From Chloroflexi bacterium HGW-Chloroflexi-10 (GTDB lineage: Bacteria; Chloroflexota; Anaerolineae; Anaerolineales; Anaerolineaceae), in contig PHBZ01000001.1 of NCBI GenBank assembly GCA_002840755.1, forward strand, positions 327,527-391,526: a stretch of DNA of 64,000 nt, in the 5' to 3' direction. The notes beneath the pieces are model-generated. The model was not told where the DNA came from. It saw only the letters and a program-made list of their open reading frames with translations, and did not search any database. Both the position numbers and the translations under genes were made by a program. This document shows positions 8,055 through 15,770 of the stretch, in pieces; the stretch's first letter is position 1, and each line of letters opens with the position of its first letter.

Positions 8055-9650
8055 ATGTCTGAAGGTTTAACTTCCAGGTTTGAATTGGTTACCAAAACAG
8101 GTGTACAGGCTAAAAAAATCCGTTGGAATCTTACTCCGCCATTATTATATGAAGAAGTGATAAAACGTGGTGAGGCAATGATCGCTGAACGCGGCCCACT
8201 GGTTATCTATACCGGTAAGAGCACCGGACGCTCTGCAAACGATAAATTCTTTGTCCGCGAATCTTCCAGCCAGGAGCATGTTTGGTGGGGGAAAACGAAC
8301 AAACCATTTGATCCGGGAAAATTTGAAATACTAAAGAACCGCATTCTGGAATATTTCAGCCAGAAAGAGCTTTTTATTCAGGATTGTTATGGCGGTGCTG
8401 ACCCGGATTTTCGTTTCCCGGTGCGGGTGGTGACCGACACCGCCTGGCAGAGCTTATTTGCTTATAACATGTTTATCCATGCAGAAAATATTGCCCCGAA
8501 AGATTTTTCTCCCGAGTTTACTATTCTGGTTGCCTCCGATTTCGAGGCCGACCCGGAAATTGATGGTACCCGTTCAGACGTGGTCGTAGCCATCCATTTG
8601 GGACAAAAAATGGCCCTGATCGCCGGAACTCGTTATGCCGGTGAGATTAAAAAGACTGTCTTTACCGTGCTCAATTATCTGTTTCCGTTACAGGGTATTT
8701 TTCCAATGCATTGTGCCGCCAATATTGGAAAGGAAGAGGATTCTGCATTGTTCTTTGGCTTGAGTGGTACCGGCAAAACCACACTCTCAGCTGATCCCAA
8801 ACGCCATCTGATTGGCGATGACGAACACGGTTGGAGTGATCATGGTGTGTTTAATTTTGAAGGCGGCTGCTATGCCAAAGTGATCCGCTTATCGGCAAAG
8901 GATGAGCCGCAAATTTACAGCATGACCCAACGCTTCGGTACCATTCTGGAGAACGTGGTAATTGACCCCAGCTCCCGTTTGATTGATTTAGATGACGAAA
9001 ATATCACCGAAAATACACGCGCATCCTACATGCTGCGCGAGATTGAAAATTACGAGCCTTCCGGTATGGGGCAGCATCCTAAAAATGTTATTTTCCTCAC
9101 GGCGGATGCGTTTGGCGTTTTACCGCCAGTTTCACTGCTCACCCCCGAACAAGCTATGTATTATTTCTTGTCCGGGTACACTGCCAAAGTGGCAGGAACG
9201 GAAAAGGGCATTAAAGAACCCCAGGCCACCTTTAGCACTTGTTTTGGTGGTCCTTTTATGGTTCATCATCCGATGGTTTACACAAAATTGTTGGGAGAAA
9301 AAATCCAAAAACACCAGGCCAAATGCTGGTTGGTCAATACCGGATGGACGGGCGGACCATATGGAACGGGTTCACGCATCAAAATTGCCTATACCCGCGC
9401 GATGGTAGATGCGTTGTTGAATGGCGGCCTCGATGAGGTTGCCTTTAAGGAAGATCCGTTCTTCGGCGGCATGGTGCCGCAAACCTGCCCGGGCGTGCCT
9501 TCTGAGGTGTTAAACCCACGTATTACCTGGCCAGACCCGGCTGCTTATGATGAGCAGGCGAAAAAACTGGCGGGGATGTTTATCAAGAATTTTGAGCAAT
9601 TTGCCAGTGAGGTACCAGCGGAAGTGTTGGCGGCGGGGCCGAAGGGGTAG
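8055..9650 (+). CDS. pckA: phosphoenolpyruvate carboxykinase (ATP)
   Basis: A 531-residue cytosolic enzyme interconverting oxaloacetate plus ATP with phosphoenolpyruvate, CO2 and ADP. It has the ATP-type signature: GLSGTGKTTLSAD (kinase loop, about residues 236-248), IGDDEHGWSDHGVFNFEGGCYAK (metal site), LTADAFGVLPPVSLL and the closing NTGWTGGPYGTGSRI motif. Length is usual for the bacterial family. An AAGGAG site precedes the ATG. In fermentative bacteria the enzyme can work in either direction, feeding gluconeogenesis or making ATP; the sequence does not tell which. Confidence 0.96.
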   Translation: MSEGLTSRFELVTKTGVQAKKIRWNLTPPLLYEEVIKRGEAMIAERGPLVIYTGKSTGRSANDKFFVRESSSQEHVWWGKTNKPFDPGKFEILKNRILEYFSQKELFIQDCYGGADPDFRFPVRVVTDTAWQSLFAYNMFIHAENIAPKDFSPEFTILVASDFEADPEIDGTRSDVVVAIHLGQKMALIAGTRYAGEIKKTVFTVLNYLFPLQGIFPMHCAANIGKEEDSALFFGLSGTGKTTLSADPKRHLIGDDEHGWSDHGVFNFEGGCYAKVIRLSAKDEPQIYSMTQRFGTILENVVIDPSSRLIDLDDENITENTRASYMLREIENYEPSGMGQHPKNVIFLTADAFGVLPPVSLLTPEQAMYYFLSGYTAKVAGTEKGIKEPQATFSTCFGGPFMVHHPMVYTKLLGEKIQKHQAKCWLVNTGWTGGPYGTGSRIKIAYTRAMVDALLNGGLDEVAFKEDPFFGGMVPQTCPGVPSEVLNPRITWPDPAAYDEQAKKLAGMFIKNFEQFASEVPAEVLAAGPKG

Positions 9651-9900
9651 GGTAATAGCGGTGGTTCCACCGGCGTACGTATATCCCAAAAACCGCAGGG
9701 AATTGGTGCTAACGATGTGTTGAAGCGCTTCAGTGATTTGGCAGGGTTTATCTATGCGGGTAACCGGGATTTTACAATCGCGATTCAACACTCAGTTTTT
9801 GTGAATGGATATAACCCAATCCACGGCCAGCATTCTTTGCCGGGGTGTTTGATATAATTCGCTTATTCTGACGTGATGTGATCGTAAAAATGGAGAAGTA

Positions 9901-10440
9901 ATGAGAAAAAACAGCAAATCGGATAGGACTGATGTGGTCATTCGTCCGGCTGTACCGGCAGATGCAGAAGCCTTGCGTGAGCTGCGTTTAGAGGCACTCA
10001 CAGCCCATCCGACAGCATTTAGCGCCGATCTGGAAACAAACCGTGCACAGACGGTTGCCATGTGGGTGGATAGAATTAACCGCTATGACCGGGATGAATA
10101 TGGTGTCATCTATATTGCCGAAGCTGCCGCTAAGCTGGTAGGAATGATGGGTCTGGTCCGCGGAGATTCACCTAAAACCCGTCACAGCAGTTTCATTATC
10201 AGCGTTTATGTTACAAATGCCTGGCGCGGTCATCAATTAGGGGAGCGCTTAATAGACGGATGCCTGGGTTGGGCGCGGGAGCATGGGGTGGAGATCGCAA
10301 AATTAGGGGTCAGTAATACCAATTTTCCAGCCATCCAATGTTACCTGAACGCCGGTTTCAGTATTTATGGCGTGGAACCGAGTGCCATCCTGGTAGATGG
10401 AATATCCTACGATGAGTTTTTAATGAGTCGGAGAGTTTAA
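9901..10440 (+). CDS. GNAT family N-acetyltransferase
   Basis: A 179-residue Acetyltransf_1-type protein. The N-terminus shows the usual VIRPAVPADAEALRELRLEAL; the acetyl-CoA pyrophosphate loop lies in VTNAWRGHQLGERLIDGCL (about residues 103-121, an R/Q-x-x-G-x-G/A-like turn), and the C-terminal VSNTNFPAIQCYLNAGFSIYGV strand-helix is conserved. A GGAGAAG site precedes the ATG. Substrate unknown. The gene is followed four bases later by a second, RimJ/RimL-type acetyltransferase, so the two are probably cotranscribed. Confidence 0.88.
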   Translation: MRKNSKSDRTDVVIRPAVPADAEALRELRLEALTAHPTAFSADLETNRAQTVAMWVDRINRYDRDEYGVIYIAEAAAKLVGMMGLVRGDSPKTRHSSFIISVYVTNAWRGHQLGERLIDGCLGWAREHGVEIAKLGVSNTNFPAIQCYLNAGFSIYGVEPSAILVDGISYDEFLMSRRV

Positions 10441-10444
10441 AGAT

Positions 10445-10990
10445 ATGTTGGAAAAGCCAAATTTATATGGGAAAGCAGTTGTTTTACGTCCCATTACAGT
10501 GGAAGATGCGCCAGCCGTATTTGCTGCCCTGGCTGATAAAGAAACCATGCGTCTGACAGGTACTCAGCAGGATTTTACTTACGATCAGGTTGAAGACTTT
10601 TGCGAGAAGATATCCCAGGCAGATGATCGCCTGGACTATGCCATTACATTGCCGGAAGCTCCGGCCTATATCGGGGAAGTGGTAATCAACGGAATTGATT
10701 GGGAGAATCGCAGTGCTAACTTTCGGATCGCAATGGGTGGGCAGCAGTATTTTGGCAAGGGCTATGGGACGGAAGCTGCCCGCTTGATCCTGAACTACGC
10801 GTTTCAAACATTGGGCCTCCACCGCGTAGAACTGGAAGTATATGATTTTAACCCGCGCGCCCAGCATGTTTATGAGAAGATTGGGTTTGTAAGAGAAGGT
10901 GTCCGGCGGGATGTTTTATTAAGGGAAGGGGAATACCATAGCGCTATCCAGATGAGTTTGCTTGAGGCGGAGTACAATAACTTGGATTAA
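10445..10990 (+). CDS. GNAT acetyltransferase, RimJ/RimL type
   Basis: A 181-residue protein of the Acetyltransf_3 group. LYGKAVVLRPITVEDAPAVF opens the domain, the CoA loop is in YFGKGYGTEAARLILNYAF (about residues 99-117), followed by LGLHRVELEVYDFNPRAQHVYEKIGFVREG, the standard motif around the splayed strands. Members acetylate protein N-termini, aminoglycosides, amino acids or polyamines; the target is unknown. It sits between another GNAT gene and a YdeI-like gene with only a few bases between each. Confidence 0.9.
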   Translation: MLEKPNLYGKAVVLRPITVEDAPAVFAALADKETMRLTGTQQDFTYDQVEDFCEKISQADDRLDYAITLPEAPAYIGEVVINGIDWENRSANFRIAMGGQQYFGKGYGTEAARLILNYAFQTLGLHRVELEVYDFNPRAQHVYEKIGFVREGVRRDVLLREGEYHSAIQMSLLEAEYNNLD

Positions 10991-11002
10991 GAGGAGGTTG
11001 TT

Positions 11003-11581
11003 GTGGCATCAAAGAAACTTTTACCGGTTATTTTTTTTGAATCTCAAACCGATTGGGAGGCATGGCTGGAAGACAACCAGACTGTTTCACCCGGTGTGTG
11101 GGTTAAAATGGCCAAGAAAACCTCGGGAATCGTTTCTTTGGATTACCCGCAGGCATTGGAGTCGGCCTTGTGCTATGGATGGATTGATGGTCAAAAAAAT
11201 TCTTTTGATGATATCTACTGGTTGCAGCACTTTACCCAGCGGAGGCCCAGAAGTAACTGGTCAAAAATTAATTGTGAAAAAGTAACCGAGTTAATAGCAC
11301 GGGGTAGAATGAAACCAGGTGGCATGAAAGTGGTTGAGGAAGCGAAACGTGATGGACGTTGGGAAGCTGCCTATGCCCCGCAGCGGGATATTGCAATACC
11401 GGCGGATTTCCTGGAGAAACTGGCTGAAAATCCGGTTGCCCGGGCATTTTTTGATGCGCTGGATAAACGCAATCGTTATATAATTCTGTATGAGATAGAA
11501 AATGCCAAAAAACAGGAAACACGCATCAAACGCATTGAAAAATTTATTGTGTTATTGAATGCTGAAAAAAAGTTGATATAG
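11003..11581 (+). CDS. YdeI/OmpD-associated family protein
   Basis: A 192-residue protein of the YdeI family. N-terminal pieces are FFESQTDWEAWLEDN, VWVKMAKKTSG and ALCYGWIDGQKNSFDD, followed by WLQHFTQRRPRSNWSKINCEKV and the C-terminal helical part with FDALDKRNRYIILYEIENAKKQETRIKRIEKFI. Relatives are reported as protective against cationic peptides or bacteriocins, but the biochemistry is not established. I chose the GTG at 11003, eight bases after a GAGGAGG site. It appears to be the third gene of a short run with two acetyltransferases. Confidence 0.85.
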   Translation: MASKKLLPVIFFESQTDWEAWLEDNQTVSPGVWVKMAKKTSGIVSLDYPQALESALCYGWIDGQKNSFDDIYWLQHFTQRRPRSNWSKINCEKVTELIARGRMKPGGMKVVEEAKRDGRWEAAYAPQRDIAIPADFLEKLAENPVARAFFDALDKRNRYIILYEIENAKKQETRIKRIEKFIVLLNAEKKLI

Positions 11582-11636
11582 GAAATTTTTTGGTCATCAA
11601 GAAACAACCAGGACCAGGAGAACAGGAAGTAAGCCT

Positions 11637-12689
11637 CTGAAGCGAATTACTTTACTCTTAGTGATATTGCTTGTTGGTACAGGTTTGTCTGTGCAGCACT
11701 TTGTCTCGGCTCAATCCATTTCAGCCTCGGATCTGATTGCTGCGGTCAATGCCCTGCGTGCCAGTCGGGGATTAGAAGCTTACCAGGTGGATAGCAGTGC
11801 CATGGCTTACTCTCAGGAACACGCCGATTATATGGCATCTATCCAAACGGGAACGCATACACATAGTGATGGTTCATCGCCATGGGCTAATGGGTATGCA
11901 GAGAATGTCGCCAGCGGCAGCGTGGATTTTATGTCACTGGATTTTGTGATCAATACCATTTGGGCCGATGATATCCATATGAAGACGATGGTTGGTTATA
12001 GCAGTGGAGCCATTGGCGCAGGGAGTGCTGTAGGGAGTGATGGTGATATTTATATGGTGATTGATGTGCGTCCGGGAGCAGCCGTCAGTTATACGGTGCC
12101 GACCAGTAATGCGCCATTATCTGGCACGCAACAGGCAATAACCCCGGAACCTACCTGGCAGCCGGCGCCAACGGATATGATCCTCGCCGATGGCAGCCTG
12201 ATTCATACGGTTGCCTATGGGGAAGCTTTGTGGAGCATTGCTATCAAATATGGGGTCAAGATAAATGAAATTCTTCAATGGAATGCAATGGCTGCCAGCA
12301 CCAATACCATTTATGTTGGGCAGCAGTTGAAGATTATTTTACCGGTAACAATAACGCCGGCAACACCTACTCCAGCGACACCTTCTCCGGAAGTAAGTGA
12401 AACGGTTTCCACCATACAGGCCACCCCTTCAGTAACTCAAACAATGCAATCAACCGCTACCCGCAAACCAACTGTCACAACCACGCCAGTACCAACGGCT
12501 ACACCTACAACGCGGCCCATGTTGTTAAAAAAACTTACCTCTGGCGATAAAACTACGACGACCATTCTGGTGATAGCTGCCGGAGTGATTGGCTTATTGT
12601 TGGTCGAATTGAACAGCCGGGCTGGTCGGCGCAATGAATCCCGGAAAGCATCGAAGCAAGACGAAATTGAACAGGATAATTCTGAATAG
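11637..12689 (+). CDS. secreted CAP/SCP-LysM protein with C-terminal membrane anchor (copy 1)
   Basis: A 350-residue surface protein. From a CTG at 11637 the product begins MKRITLLLVILL, a complete signal peptide ending near VSAQS; the next in-frame start (GTG 11661) would remove the charged n-region. An AGGAAG site lies seven bases before the CTG. A CAP domain follows (about residues 30-150: LIAAVNALRASRGLEAYQVD, HADYMASIQTGTHTHSDG, YAENVA), then a LysM repeat (about 195-245, HTVAYGEALWSIAIKYGVKI), a Thr/Pro-rich linker, and a C-terminal helix TILVIAAGVIGLLLVEL with a basic tail. It presumably binds peptidoglycan or glycan at the cell surface. A close paralogue follows. Confidence 0.87.
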   Translation: MKRITLLLVILLVGTGLSVQHFVSAQSISASDLIAAVNALRASRGLEAYQVDSSAMAYSQEHADYMASIQTGTHTHSDGSSPWANGYAENVASGSVDFMSLDFVINTIWADDIHMKTMVGYSSGAIGAGSAVGSDGDIYMVIDVRPGAAVSYTVPTSNAPLSGTQQAITPEPTWQPAPTDMILADGSLIHTVAYGEALWSIAIKYGVKINEILQWNAMAASTNTIYVGQQLKIILPVTITPATPTPATPSPEVSETVSTIQATPSVTQTMQSTATRKPTVTTTPVPTATPTTRPMLLKKLTSGDKTTTTILVIAAGVIGLLLVELNSRAGRRNESRKASKQDEIEQDNSE

Positions 12690-12904
12690 TTGAAACTAGA
12701 CTGATGTGTAACTGTTATTTCAGGGGAGTTGACTAAGCGGTAGGATATACACCGCAATGTTTTTCTTAACAAGATTATAAAAAAATTTATTACGACGGGA
12801 TTAGCATTATATACTTATTTTGTAAACAATGTTATTTTTCAAATAGAAGTTTCCATTGACCCCGAAAATAACCGCATTAGGGTTTTCAACCTGGGAGAAT
12901 AAAA

Positions 12905-13936
12905 TTGAAGTGGGTCAAATACGTTTTTATAGTGTTGCTAGCGGGGGTGTTGTTATTATCCGCACGATCATTGGTTTTAGCGCAAAGTGTTACAGCGAAT
13001 GAATTGATAGAAGGGGTAAATGCCCTGCGTTCGAGTTTGGGATTGGCGGCTTATCAGGTAGATAGCAATATCATGCTGTATGCTCAGGAACACGCCGATT
13101 ATATGGCTTCCATCCAAAATGTGACTCATAGGCACAGTGACGGCTCATCTCCATTGGAAAGTGGCTATCAGGAGAACATTGCTGGTGGCGACGCCGGGTT
13201 TATGACTCTCGATTTTGTAATCGATACGATTTGGGCGGATGAGATTCATATGAAAACAATGGTCGGCTATTCCATTGGTGCCATTGGCGCTGGGGCGGCA
13301 GTAGGAGAAGATGGCCAGATATATATGGTTATTAATGTTCGTCCGGGGCAGGCTGTCAGTGTGATAGTTCCAACAAGCAGCGGCAAGGCGGCTGACACAC
13401 AGCCGGAAGTCAACACTCCTACCGTCGTTGAACCGGCTGTGACTGCTGAGCAAGTTTCGCTTTCAGACTCGGCTCAGGTGTATACGGTTGCCAGTGGGGA
13501 CTCTCTATGGAGTATTGCCATCCAATACGGGGTCAAAATTGATGAAATTCGGCAGTGGAATGGGCTGGCGGCTGATGATAACACCATTTTTGTTGGGCAG
13601 CAGTTGTCGATATTCTTGCCGGTGACGGCCACCCCGGAGATCACTTTAGAACCCACAGCCGTTTCTACTGCGACAATGACCATCATGCCTGCCACACAGA
13701 CACCGCAGATAACTGCAACCCAGACGCCAACGAGTACAAATACGAGTGAACCAGTCGTTGCACCTATCCTTCAAACCGGGTTAGAAGAAAAACCTCCTTC
13801 CGTTAATAAAATAACCACAATTATCGTGATTGTTACCGTTGCTGCAATTGGTTTGTTGTTGATAGAACTGCGTAATCGGGTAGGTCGAAAGAAACAACAG
13901 CCGGAAAAAAGCGCGGCAAATGACGAATTCAGCTAA
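12905..13936 (+). CDS. secreted CAP/SCP-LysM protein with C-terminal membrane anchor (copy 2)
   Basis: A 343-residue paralogue of the preceding gene with the same architecture: signal peptide (KWVKYVFIVLLAGVLLLSA to LAQS), CAP domain (HADYMASIQNVTHRHSDGSS, ENIAGGDAGFM), LysM (YTVASGDSLWSIAIQYGVKI), Thr-rich linker, then a single helix TTIIVIVTVAAIGLLLIEL and a basic tail. It begins with TTG at 12905 after a GGGAG site. The CAP and LysM parts are nearly superimposable on copy 1, whereas linkers diverge, which indicates tandem duplication with relaxed linker evolution. Between the copies (12690-12904) no gene is seen. Confidence 0.87.
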   Translation: MKWVKYVFIVLLAGVLLLSARSLVLAQSVTANELIEGVNALRSSLGLAAYQVDSNIMLYAQEHADYMASIQNVTHRHSDGSSPLESGYQENIAGGDAGFMTLDFVIDTIWADEIHMKTMVGYSIGAIGAGAAVGEDGQIYMVINVRPGQAVSVIVPTSSGKAADTQPEVNTPTVVEPAVTAEQVSLSDSAQVYTVASGDSLWSIAIQYGVKIDEIRQWNGLAADDNTIFVGQQLSIFLPVTATPEITLEPTAVSTATMTIMPATQTPQITATQTPTSTNTSEPVVAPILQTGLEEKPPSVNKITTIIVIVTVAAIGLLLIELRNRVGRKKQQPEKSAANDEFS

Positions 13937-14093
13937 GATAATCCTGAATAGAATGGTATCCGGTTTACGCTGATTGGAATACGCAGTGCAAACCAGCGGT
14001 GGTAATTTGATACAATAAACGCGGAAACCTGTCTGTAGATTGAGCATTTACCGGATAACCGGTACGGTTGATATTAAAAGGATTTCACCTGTT

Positions 14094-14651
14094 ATGGCTT
14101 TGAACCTCGAAACCCCGCGTTTGATCTTACGCTCATTTCAAATGACCGATGTTGATGTCTTTGCTGCCTACCGTTCAGACCCGGAAATTGCAGAATATCA
14201 GGGTTGGGAAGCACCTTATAGCCGTGCCCAGGCAGTTTTATTTATTGAAGAGATGAATAAAATCCGGCCGGGTACACCAGGGGAATGGTATCAACTGGCG
14301 ATCACGTTAAAAGAAGACGGCCGGATGCTGGGAGATTGCGCGTTTTATGTAATGGCTGAAGATGAACGCCAGGCAGAAATTGGTTTTACCCTGGCGAAGG
14401 AAAATCACGGCAAAGGGTTTGCGACAGAAGCCGTGACGCGCTTACTGGCCTATCTGTTTGAGGATCTCAATTTGCACCGCGTACGCGCGATCTGTGATGT
14501 GGAAAATACGGACTCATTCAAAGTGATGGAACGGGTGGGTATGCGCCGCGAAGCGCATTTTATCGAGCATTTATGGTACAAGAACCGCTGGTCGAGTGAA
14601 TACTGGTTTGCCATATTACAGAGTGAATGGAATCAGCGAGCAAAGCCGTAA
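14094..14651 (+). CDS. GNAT acetyltransferase, RimJ/RimL type
   Basis: A 185-residue acetyltransferase beginning ALNLETPRLILRSFQMTDVD, the classic RimL opening, which is why I start at the ATG at 14094 and not at the in-frame TTG 54 bases upstream. The CoA loop is in KENHGKGFATEAVTRLLAYLF and the following DLNLHRVRAICDVENTDSFKVMERVGMRREAHF is typical of the group. The substrate is unknown. The gene stands alone between the CAP-LysM pair and the convergent XRE regulator. Confidence 0.88.
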   Translation: MALNLETPRLILRSFQMTDVDVFAAYRSDPEIAEYQGWEAPYSRAQAVLFIEEMNKIRPGTPGEWYQLAITLKEDGRMLGDCAFYVMAEDERQAEIGFTLAKENHGKGFATEAVTRLLAYLFEDLNLHRVRAICDVENTDSFKVMERVGMRREAHFIEHLWYKNRWSSEYWFAILQSEWNQRAKP

Positions 14652-14661
14652 TTAATATTGT

Positions 14662-15666
14662 TTACCGACTTTTAACAAAAATATTGTCAAAAGTAACCCA
14701 TTGAACCTGATAACCTAAAAGACCTATGCCGCCCTGTGGATAAGTAGAATCGGAAGCCTCAAGCACCAATTCGTCGTTAATATAATAACGAATCAATTCC
14801 CCAACCACTTCAACCCGCATGTGATATGTGTTTCCATCCACCAGTGAAAAATTGGAGTTTTCTGCCAGGGTTTCCCCCAGGCATTGATCTTTAGGATCGA
14901 AGCGAAAAATAGCCACTCCTAACCGGTTACCGCCAATACGATAACCGGTACAGTTATTTTCTCTCCCAGCGTTGCGTACAACCAGGTATACCTGTTCAAA
15001 TGAACCGGACCTGAATACGACATCTACATCCATGACGTAATCTTTCCAGGTGAGCGATTGGGTAAGGAAGGCATTGGGGACTGCTTCCGGGTTGGGTGGT
15101 TGAATTGCCAGGGCCGAATTGCCGTTGCGGTCCATTATTTCCCATTGGCCGATATTCAGGTTTTCCCAACCTTCTGTTGAATGGTCCTCGAAATTTTCTG
15201 CATATAACAGAGTGCCTGGCGAAAAATTTGAAACCAAGTTTTTCTTTTCCGTTTTACCAGAAAGCTGCAAATAGTACCAGACTGAGAAAAGCAGGAGCAT
15301 GATCGAAATTAATAACGAACCCAGAGGGATTTTTTTCTTACTGAAAGCGGGGATATTTGTTGACTGCTTTTGTAAGAGTGTGGATATTAAGTCTTCTGTG
15401 GGTTGGTTTTGTTCTGAGATCTCTTGTTGTTTGTGTTCCATTAAAGCTTTTTCATAAGCTGCCTGGATGATCAGACGGTCGTCTTCTGCTAATTCCAATG
15501 CGTTACAAAATTTTTGAACATAGGCGATGGTCGGGAGATACCCATTTTCCTGATTTTCAATCCGGCTGATGACGGTGTGGTTGAAATTCATCCGGCTTGC
15601 CAATTGTTTCTGGGTAAGTCCGGATTTTACCCGATAGGTTTTGAGAAGGGTGGATATTTTTGTCAT
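14662..15666 (-). CDS. membrane-anchored XRE regulator with extracellular LamG/DUF1080-like domain
   Basis: A 334-residue chimera. Residues 1-70 are an XRE helix-turn-helix (LKTYRVKSGLTQKQLASRMN, then HTVISRIENQENGYLP). A linker leads to one transmembrane segment (about 132-152, PLGSLLISIMLLLFSVWYY), and the C-terminal part (about 170-334) is a concanavalin-like sandwich (LYAENFEDHSTEGWENLNIG, VYLVVRNAG, YINDELVLEASD, GGIGLLGY) like DUF1080 glycan-associated domains. Topology suggests DNA binding inside and ligand sensing outside. I start at the ATG at 15666; the longer frame adds 16 unlikely residues. The divergent RCC1 gene, 104 bases away, is its natural target. Confidence 0.82.
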   Translation of the reverse strand: MTKISTLLKTYRVKSGLTQKQLASRMNFNHTVISRIENQENGYLPTIAYVQKFCNALELAEDDRLIIQAAYEKALMEHKQQEISEQNQPTEDLISTLLQKQSTNIPAFSKKKIPLGSLLISIMLLLFSVWYYLQLSGKTEKKNLVSNFSPGTLLYAENFEDHSTEGWENLNIGQWEIMDRNGNSALAIQPPNPEAVPNAFLTQSLTWKDYVMDVDVVFRSGSFEQVYLVVRNAGRENNCTGYRIGGNRLGVAIFRFDPKDQCLGETLAENSNFSLVDGNTYHMRVEVVGELIRYYINDELVLEASDSTYPQGGIGLLGYQVQWVTFDNIFVKSR

Positions 15667-15770
15667 AGAAAATTTTCGCAAATTTGCAGGCAGGTATATA
15701 AAGGAAATTAACACATTGGATAATTATATAATGCTTCTATCAAACAATTCAGATAAGAGAGGGCTTTTTT

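Noticed and set aside
9651..9858. In-frame open stretch of 68 codons after the pckA stop codon, suggesting read-through
   Set aside because: PckA already has its normal C-terminus and length, the extension resembles no family, and an open run of this size can occur by chance.
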